Assembly: GCA_021030915.1 (NCBI GenBank)
Contig: JAGEMR010000016.1
Coordinates: forward strand, 186,001-250,000
Reading direction: 5' to 3'
From: Astrothelium macrocarpum
Lineage: Eukaryota; Ascomycota; Dothideomycetes; Trypetheliales; Trypetheliaceae
Length of the DNA stretch: 64,000 nucleotides
Part shown: positions 55,957 through 64,000 of the stretch, piece by piece
Layout: each line of letters begins with the position of its first letter
Position numbering within the stretch: position 1 is the first letter of the stretch
Made by a program: the position numbers and the translations under genes
The notes under the pieces: generated by a model
Told to the model about the DNA's origin: nothing
Databases searched by the model: none
What the model saw: the letters and a program-made list of their open reading frames with translations, nothing else

Positions 55957-57704
55957 GATGGATAGTTTTTTGTAACTTTGCTACCTCTTTAAAATGTGTG
56001 AATAGATATTGTCTTGAAGAAGAAAGATAACTTAAAAGACAATTGAGGAAGGTGCACCCTGTTTCCGAGAGTGACCGCAAGAACAAAACACTCTCAACGA
56101 CAACAGCCAATGGATGATACCTTACCACCTGCAGCAATCCGCATTCGGTCTACAGACCAGACGGAGCAGCAAAGGTGAAGTTACACAAAGCACGGCAAGA
56201 GCAGGGTAGTAGGGGCTCTTTTAATGCGCAATCCCAGCGGGCTGGAACTCCATCCAGACGGCCTTAGCAGCTGAGCGGTTCAATGAAGCTAACCCAGCAG
56301 CAGCATTAAATCTGACTTGATCCGTCTTAGGCAGAAAAGACCTCGCCCTCCTTCCAAGAAGCCCTGAAGTGTGGGTCCGGGGGATCATTTGCGGAGGAAG
56401 GCAAGGATTGGATGAAAGGAGACGGCGCACGGTGAGATCCGCCGCAGGGAATGAACGGCCAAGCACATGGTGCCCTCGGCAGTCACCAGCGGCAATCTTC
56501 TCGAAACATTGGGCAGAGGGAAGATTGAGGACCGAGCGCAGCTGAACGCGCGGAAGTGGCACAGAAGTTTCGATGGGCAAAAATTGCAAAATGAGAGATG
56601 AGGCGTTGGACGGTCGATTTGCCTGAAGCGTGGCATATAGGTCGAGACCGCACATGCTCGACCAGGACCCTACCGATCTATCTACCGGGCGTAAGCCACT
56701 GCGCTCCGGCAGATAGGCTGGTTTATGGATTCATGGAAGTCAACGAGTAGACTCACGAGCAGCGGGATGCCGATGGGTTGGACGGGTGCTAGTCATCTCC
56801 ACGATAGCCTGTCGCTTCTCCAGATTATCATTCCTTTGTTATGAACTGGAGCCGTAAGCTGTTGGTGATGTGCTTAGTCGCTTGCATGATTGGAGGATTG
56901 AGGGTCAAGCTAGAAGCTGACGGACCGAACACTTCACGTGGAGAAAGGCGCGTGGATATGCGTTAGATTGGGTTCCAGCCCGCTGGGCAAAAGGAGCATG
57001 ACAAAAACGTAAATCTCGTTTCGAACTGACTTGGATATTTTGAATTACGTATGTTTTGCTGCTTCTTGCATCTGTTGTGCTGCGTTCGACATGAAGTTTC
57101 GACATTCGATAAGCATTTAAGGAGTTGTGCATCGATGGTCTGTACAAGAGACAATCTCTCGCACTGTCCGCACGTCAACTGCAGTGTCGATGCAGTAGGT
57201 GAGATTCAGGGTTAGTGACAGATCCGTCTTACCGACAGGTACAACGAGACGTCAACACTTGAACACATCAGGCTTCGATATAAGCTAGAGAAGGCCCCTG
57301 CAGAAGTTGTCCAGACCACGAAACAAACACCGAATTTGGCATTTGAAATAAAGTTCAATTCACTGCCCTTGGTTCAGCGATGCGCTACTATACAAATTAC
57401 ACATCAACTTTACAGATAGATGACATCTAGAAAGATTTGAAGCGTCCACGCCAGATTGCTAGGTATCGAACAGAGATAGAAAGCAGATGGAAATAAAGTG
57501 AACAAGCGATTGAGCGCTGAAACGTGTTCAAAAACAGACACCAGGGCTTGGTGTACAATAGCGAAGAAATGAGAGCTGCCCAGCATAGTGGGAAATAGAA
57601 ATAGACATTTAGGCTCTGGTCATTACCTTGGTACTTGTGCTTCCCCCCTCAGGACACAAAGAGATCAGTGCTGCATCTGTTATGCGCCCAATATCTCAAC
57701 GCTT
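55957..57704. other. Spacer
   Basis: About 1.7 kb. The left end is the MFS promoter; the right end is the 3' region of the TBC gene. A minus-strand frame of 144 codons at 56221-56655 has no recognisable family and a composition like random sequence. No repeat or RNA gene is seen. Confidence 0.4.
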
Positions 57705-60700
57705 TCATTTCGATGGAGCAGCGACGTTCGAACTCGAGAAACTTCGCTTGCCCCAACTCCAGAACCCGCCACCGCCGCCACCGCCGCCACTACTATTAGC
57801 CGCCTGCTGCGGCGACAGCTCTTTACCCTTGGGCTTCTCCTTCACATTATCCTTCTCCTTTTCATCCTTGGCACCCCCTTCATCTCCCTTCATTTCCTTC
57901 TCTCTTTCCCTCGACTGTTCTTTCTCTTTTGCTACATCTTCCTTCTCATGCTTCGTGACAGGTACTGTCTCTGTCCTGCTCACCGTGCTTAGCTGCGACT
58001 TGTGCCCCAGAACCCCGATGCTATGGCTGTGCGGCGTCTCGGGAGAGCTTCCGGCGCTAGCAGGCCCTAGCACTCGTCGAAGAGCCTCCATCTTCGCCTT
58101 TAATTCCTCGAGCTCCTGCCGAGCCACGGCTTCGCCCGTCTTAGCGTTGACGAGCTCCTGTAGTAAAGCGTCACGCTCACTCTGCTCCGACTCGTCTTTG
58201 GCGAGGACGGGAGGAGCGGCTAGACTGCTGCTGCGTTTGGGGAAGTGTTGGCCTGATTCAGGCCCGTTTGATTGGAGGTCTGCAAGATTTTGCGTCTGTA
58301 TTGCTGGCATTGATTGGGATGGCTGCCGCCATAATCGGAAGGGTCTAAGGCCATTCGTTGTGGACGAATTATTTGAGGAGCCAGAAGAATTGGAGGAGTT
58401 TGAATTTGTGCGTTTGTGCCTTGATGCCTTGGGCGTACTGCTGTTGCACGAGCATGGAGGGGGCGTCTTTTCTGCGCGTAAGTCTTCCAACTCTTGCTCT
58501 AATCGCTGGCGTTCCTCTTCGCTTTGCTTCAAATCGCTGCAGACCTCCTCGAGTTTGTGTCGTACGTACACGCCTTCCTTGTCCTGCTCGTCGACCTGTC
58601 GAGATAAATCTTGGAAATGGGAAGATTCGATGCGTAATTGCTCCTTTGCCCTCGCAAGCGAATCTCGTAGTTGTTGTTTTGTTTGTGTTGATGGCTTGCG
58701 TTCTCCTACCTCGGCTGAGAAGCGCAAGTCTACCGACTCGAGAAGCTCAACGACATCATCTGCAAGAGTAACGTTGGCAGAAATGGCGGAAGTACTTTGA
58801 GATCCCGCACTTTTAGGTGCCTGTACGCTAAGAGATCTTCCATGGCCTCTTGGTGGAGGTGCCAATGTCGTCTGTCTCGATAAAAACCAAGGTGATGATT
58901 TTCGTTTCATGTCTCCACTTGAGGCATGATGTTTCTCAGCCTTGAGACGGTCCAGAAGCACTCTTACGACACGATGATCTTCATCACGCTCTTCTCTTTC
59001 CTGTTGCAGCTGCATAGCCAGAACCGCATGGTCCCTTTGCATTTCGCTGAGCGCTGTAAGGAGGTCCTCTATTTGGCCATGCAGATCTCTGTCTTTGCTG
59101 GACATTGTTGCACGTACATTCGAGGTATCGATGCCTGATTTCAATGACATGGCGTCTGCCGATGAATTTCTTGTTATCTCGGTATTGTCTGACATTGTCG
59201 CGCTGCTATTTGTGCTAGCGGAACTAGGATTGCTCGAGGACGCATCTTCAATGGAGTTGAGTGTTGATGCCATGCTCTGCTTTGAGGGCGACCGTCGCAA
59301 AAAGGACCCCGTTGGAGTTCTTGGACTGAGACTTCCAGGGTTCCTCAATGACGGACTTCCCAGCCACAACCGTCCTAAGAAGCTAGATGCTGTCGCTTGT
59401 GCGTTGGGAGAAAGCCCTTCTGTGTTTGCTGTGCCGCGATCGAAAGCCTTGAACTTGGTCTCCAAGGCTGCAAGTCCTTCATGAGTAACCATTCCGGTGA
59501 AGCTCACGAAGTCGTTGACAAGTTCGTCGGCATTAAGACTATAAGGCTCCCAGAGCGATCTTGACAATAAAAGTTGCATGACTTCCTCAAACTCGGTTGA
59601 CGCCATGATTCTCTTCTCATTCCGACGCATCAGAGACATTGCGACACGCATTAGAGTTTCCGATGCACCCTCGGCAAGGATTACATCGTAGATCCGGAAC
59701 AGCATCGGTAAAGGACAAGTGACAGCAAATAAGGAGAGGAACCATTGTGAAAGGTAAGCCGCCTCGACTTGCATTGAGTCTAGATGTGCAGCAAGCTGTG
59801 GCATGTGTTTGGCCAGCAGTTGCTGAAACTGGTAGATTCGAAGGTGAAGACCAGATAAGTCGGGCAAGAAGCAGCATCTCAGGTCGTAGCGCTCCATTAA
59901 TCTTGTAATATATATCAGTACCAAAATTCATTAGAAAGGAAGTGGATGTTCAAACCTAATGAGCACACAGAAAGCCTCCCGCTCACCCATTTGCATGAGT
60001 AAAGGTCCAACGAGAAAACCAAGGCCCTGACAATATCCAATTTGCGGATCGTAGAGACTAAAAGCCGTCAGAACGCGCGCAAGCATCTTCTGACCTTCTC
60101 CATCCGCCTCACGAAACATTTCGACACCTGGAAAACTTCGTCCAATATCTTTACTAATTGCGCCTTCATAGGGGCTTGGCTCATTGCATAATGAATTGAA
60201 TTTGCTCTCCAATTCAACATCTCGTGCTCCTGCCATGCTAACCCATACAACACCTCGTAAGGGTGGTGGAACACCGGCTCTGATTTTATTTGATGTGAGG
60301 GTTGGTAGTCTTTTTGCTGTCTGCGGGTAATCCTGCACAAGCGCTGTCCAGAACTCAAGCTCGGTCATTGGAGGAGGTGAAGGGAGTACAGAAAATCGTG
60401 GATTAGGAGACGCTGGATCTTCGACCATCTTCCTTAGCTGGTAGATGGATGGCGGCCGGGATTCCGTTCGAGGCCGGACAGGCTTTATGCCCGATTTTGG
60501 ATCCGTGGCGATTGCGTTGTTTGCTTGCTCCAGCTGGGCGAGCAGAAAAGCCGTAGACTCATCCGAAGCTTCGTCCTTTGGTTCTGCGTGTTCTTTATTT
60601 TCCAACTGAGGCCAATCGACTCGTGTACTTGAACCCGAACCAGTACTAGCGCTCCGAGCCCTTTGCGCAACTTCAGCACATGCAATTTCTAGTGCGCTTT

Positions 60701-61370
60701 CCTGCGCTGGCTGATCCGTGAGATCGTCTTGACCATCTTGATTGTCAACGTCTTTGTCTAGATTTGTGCCAGCCTCCCCGACGACACCCACAGAATCTTC
60801 CTTAACTTCACCTTCAGCATCATCCTTATTGCGTACTTCAGCAGCTTCCTTATCGTCATCTTCCTCATCTTTTTTGTCCTCTAATTCGACTTCATGTTGA
60901 TCACGTTCCTCGGCGTTTTCTTCGCCATCGTCTTTGACGTCTTGCTTGGCCTCGCCTTTGTGGTCTTGTCTATCGCTATTTTCGCCATCTTCTTGGGCAT
61001 CACTTTGGGTATGTTCTTCAGCATCTTCATTGACAAGGTTTTCCAATTTAGGATTTTCTTGCCTTTCCTGGCTTTCTTGATTTCCGTCTTCCTGCTCGTC
61101 TAACTGCTCTTCCATATCACTGCCAATAAGCGCATTCTGTTCAGACAGTGCAATGCTTTGATTTTTCGGGGTCGTAGGTTCTGACGGGTCCTTTTCTGAT
61201 GAATCTTCTGGGCTTATCTCGGAAGAAAGGCTTATAGAGACCATAGAATTGGTAGACACAGGTACGTTTTCGACATGATTCCAAGCAGGTTGTTCTAGGG
61301 GTGTTTCGAAGATATCCGTCACATCGTTTGAAGGCGGCTCGGACGACATCGCAGTGACTACAGTGGCCAT
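57705..61370 (-). CDS. TBC-domain Rab GTPase-activating protein (Gyp5-like)
   Basis: Two exons (59956-61370, 57705-59901) give 1203 residues. The N-terminal about 290 residues are very acidic (Glu/Asp-rich, with many Lys). The TBC domain runs from about 365 to 620: IRAGVPPPLRGVVW, ISKDIGRSFPG with the arginine finger at R411, and IGYCQGLGFLVG with the glutamine finger at Q448. Both catalytic residues are present, so GAP activity is expected. In yeast Gyp5 acts on Ypt1 and Sec4 in ER-Golgi and exocytic traffic. Coiled coils follow at about 820-860, 960-1030 and 1110-1140. The C-terminus ends in a Gly run and FWSWGKRSFSSS. The 54-bp intron splits the TBC domain between FCVLI and RLMERYD. Confidence 0.92.
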
Positions 61371-62916
61371 AACGTTTGACTTGAACGTGGGGTCTATCTC
61401 TCCTCTGAGAATATACTAAAATCGTGAGGGTTGAGGTTGGTCCATTGGAAGGTTCGAATTGTTTCTCAAGGAGTGCAAAGAGGTTTGACCGGCAAGCCTC
61501 AACCAGATTGTTTGCGAAACCAAATGTTCAAAGGAATGTCACTTCGTAAGGAGGGACGAAGTGGTAGTACGTTAGACGATCGTCGGGACGAGTCCTCTCG
61601 CGTTTCAAAAGAGTGTGGACGACGAGTGGGGTCTAAAGGAAGTAGAGAATGACGACAGGCTGATACGGGCCTAACACTTGTTCCAGTAAAAATGCAAAGG
61701 AGCGGCGATCCCACAAAGATCATGGATAGGAGAGAGTAAGGATATCGAATGTTGGAGGGCAAACGGGGTCTTCTAGGGATGAAGCTAATCGGGGGGCGGC
61801 CAAAGGCGCTATCGCTCGTTTCGTACAAAGCGCAATCCCCTATCTAAATCTACTTGTCTACTAAATATTCGCTCAAACAAAACCAAACTTTGAACAATCC
61901 GAAAGACGTTTCTTTGAGTGCACTGTACATTGCAAGCGGAAATAATTTGCAGTCTAATCATCCCAGCCATTCACTGCGCGATGAGGTCATAATATTCATA
62001 TCTGCCCTTCCGGCCGTGAGGCAACAAGAAAGACGGCAACTTGGCCTCTTACCTGTCATCACGCCACCCAACTTAGAGCGTTGAAGTCATCGAGCGACGA
62101 CCTTAAACATCCTTTGGACCCTTTCGTGCCTGAGAGCGAACGCCGGACCTCATCTAAATCGAGAATTGCCCTTGAGATCAGCCCTTAAGCATGACCTTTT
62201 CTCTCTCATCCTTGGCTACCCTATGACAGAAGATCGGAAAAGCTTTTAGATTTCGAGATGTCTATTCGACACGAATGCTTTAACCAGCATCATCTCTACC
62301 TCCATATAAAGCTTATAACAACCGAGCACCACTTCTCTTACTTAGCACTATCATTTGTCTCGCCAAGGACCCGTAGTAACTTCCTCACGCCGCTTTTAAC
62401 ACAACTTTGATAGCAAGCATCATATAGATTCCACGGCCATCTCATTGAACCTTGTCAACATACCTATAGCTTGTTTCTATCCGAATGTCTGGTAAGAAAC
62501 CTTGATGTTTGACCCAGACCCATCGTTACGCCAAAACCGGATCGACTCTGCTCATCTTCACCATAGAATATCCCCATGATCAATTAAGTCATAGTACTGA
62601 CGACGACCATTGGAATCTCTTGTAAGGTGGACAGTCCATGCCAACGTTTTATTTCCGCCGCGTCTTAATGTCATCATAAGATTTGAAAGACATGCATCCT
62701 TGACGATACTCAAGTACCCTGTTGTGGAATGCTCTATACAATATGCTCATATCGGCGCTGCTTTCTTAATCCATGCCTGGCGCAATAATCTCGGCTTAGC
62801 TTGCGTTGATCGCGTATGTCACGGCACTCGGCCTTTTTTGTAGCACCGCAGCGATGCTATACCAATGTTTAGCTGATAGGTGTAGTAACAACCATACACC
62901 CAGTCAGCAGGCTTGA
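61371..62916. other. Spacer upstream of the TBC gene and downstream of the OPT gene
   Basis: About 1.5 kb. Left part is the TBC promoter and leader; right part the 3' flank of the OPT gene. No gene or repeat is recognised. Confidence 0.4.
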
Positions 62917-64000
62917 TCAGCGTAGATGAGGTACGTGGAGGCTCGCCAGTATTAGGTTGACGATGCTGAAAAGCCCTTCGCCCAAGATAAGTCCACTGGC
63001 CAGCACAATGATTGGTGTTTCCGACTCCTTTCGATAGGAACACCAATACCAATTCAAAAGTCCACCAATGGTACGAGCGAGCGTGAAGGACGGAACATTG
63101 TACATGCCTATCACAAGAGTCAAAATTAGCATCCATGCAGAAAGCTGACTATCCAAAATTTTGTATACAACATACCAACAGCCACAGCGATACCACCAGG
63201 TATGTATGGCCCGATCCTCTTCAAACTTCCGCCCTTCTCATTCTCCGCAATCCTCAGTATCGTCGTACACACAAAGAGCACACCAGCCCCCAAAGCCCAC
63301 CACCCCACCATCGGCGGCAGTCCTTGGCCCGTCACCAATCTCGCCGTAAATATCCACACATACCCGGTCGGCACCTGAAACATCTCCCCAGGTACCTGAT
63401 ACACATGCGTATACAGCTTATACACCAATGCACTCACCACCGCACCCACCGCACTCCCAATCATCTGGCCCCAAAACTGGGCCTTGGGCGCCGCGCCCAG
63501 CAAATGGCCCGTCTTGAGATCCTGCAGCAGGTCACCCGCCTGCAGCGCGCCGCTCTCGGACAGCGCGCCCGCAACCAGATTGATGATGACGGCATTGGGG
63601 TTGTCGCGTGGCGTGAACAGCGCAAACGCGAGCTGCGTCAGCTTTGAGATGCCGGACACCGGGTTCAGATCCGTCTCGCCCAGCGCGCGCACGCCCATGA
63701 CGGAGAGGAGCAGCGCGAGAACCAGCGCGACGAGCGTGAGCGCAAACGGCATTAGCCTCCCGAAGGTGATGTGGATGGCGGCGATGGAGAGGATGATGGA
63801 GCAGATGAAGGCGATGAGGGCGACTTTGGTGGAGACGAGTTGGTGCGGTGGGGCGTCGGGTTCGGGCGATGAGGAGGAGAGAGGTTTGTACGGTTTGTGG
63901 GTGTTTGGATGCTCAGAGCTGGAGTGATGGGAGTCGGTGGGTGGGTTAGAGGAATAGAGAGGTATGTAGCCGCTGGTTGAGTGCCAGAGTGATGCGACAT
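62917..64000 (-). CDS. OPT-family oligopeptide/metal-chelate transporter (C-terminal part, cut by right edge)
   Basis: Two exons are seen, 63176-64000 (open at the edge) and 62917-63107, giving about 338 residues of the C-terminal half. The frame begins SLWHSTSGYIPLYSSNPPTD, a cytosolic loop, then membrane segments: VALIAFICSIILSIAAIHIT, MPFALTLVALVLALLLSVMG, then GETDLNPVSGISKLTQLAFA. The motifs NLVAGALSESGALQAGDLLQ and DLKTGHLLGAAPKAQFWGQM are typical of OPT transporters. The last exon starts GMYNVPSFTLARTIGGLLNW and ends ASLHVPHLR. The family moves oligopeptides, glutathione or metal-siderophore compounds with protons. The N-terminal half lies to the right of this window. Confidence 0.92.

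Noticed and set aside
56221..56655. Minus-strand open frame of 144 codons upstream of the MFS gene
   Set aside because: No recognisable motif, no splice partners and random-like composition. Left as spacer.
57628..58800. Plus-strand open frame of 390 codons, Ser/Cys-rich
   Set aside because: Antisense to the Gln/Glu/Lys-rich coiled-coil part of the TBC gene. Complement of such codons gives Ser/Leu/Phe-rich frames without meaning.

Overview
The window is nuclear DNA of a filamentous ascomycete (Pezizomycotina). The evidence is many short (about 45-70 bp) GT-AG introns, some with a TACTAA-type branch site, fungal gene families (CON-6, an Rds1-type ferritin-like protein, HeLo-like proteins, an Sfi1 spindle pole protein), and gene-dense blocks separated by 1-2.4 kb of repeat-bearing DNA. 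Genus and class cannot be fixed from the sequence alone. Gene models below were spliced by hand from reading-frame continuity and family conservation, so exon borders are inferences.

Layout. 1-6.4 kb: Sfi1 (cut by the left edge), a tiny NDUFAF8-like complex I assembly factor, cytosolic isoleucyl-tRNA synthetase and a MAPEG protein. 6.6-16.4 kb: a fold-back MITE, a ubiquitin-like/ankyrin protein, a secreted ferritin-like protein, a sulfotransferase and a frameshifted GNAT acetyltransferase, with gene-poor spacers. 18.3-38.7 kb: a dense housekeeping block: a ZNFX1/Hrr1-type RNA helicase, CON-6, proteasome chaperone PAC4, carnosine N-methyltransferase, mitochondrial uS9, eEF1B-gamma, cAMP phosphodiesterase PDE1, arginine methyltransferase PRMT3 and a TPP enzyme. 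Several are divergently paired on 200-430 bp promoters.

38.7-54 kb is accessory in character: an O-methyltransferase relic, a HeLo-like protein with a HET-s-like amyloid tail, dispersed short repeats, an F-box protein, a PSD/PsiD-type decarboxylase, an acidic protein of unknown function and long empty spacers. 54-64 kb holds an MFS transporter, a Gyp5-type TBC Rab-GAP and the C-terminal part of an OPT transporter (cut by the right edge).

The most interesting item is the 259-residue protein at 40246-41025 (- strand). It has a fungal cell-death-type helical N-terminus and two tandem motifs near the C-terminus that match the HET-s-related amyloid motif, with an unusually short linker. A copy of a three-member dispersed repeat covers its stop codon. 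Also worth a second look are a two-member fold-back MITE family (one copy in a PDE1 intron), a full CCCH-helicase-NFX1-RZ protein, and two decayed genes.
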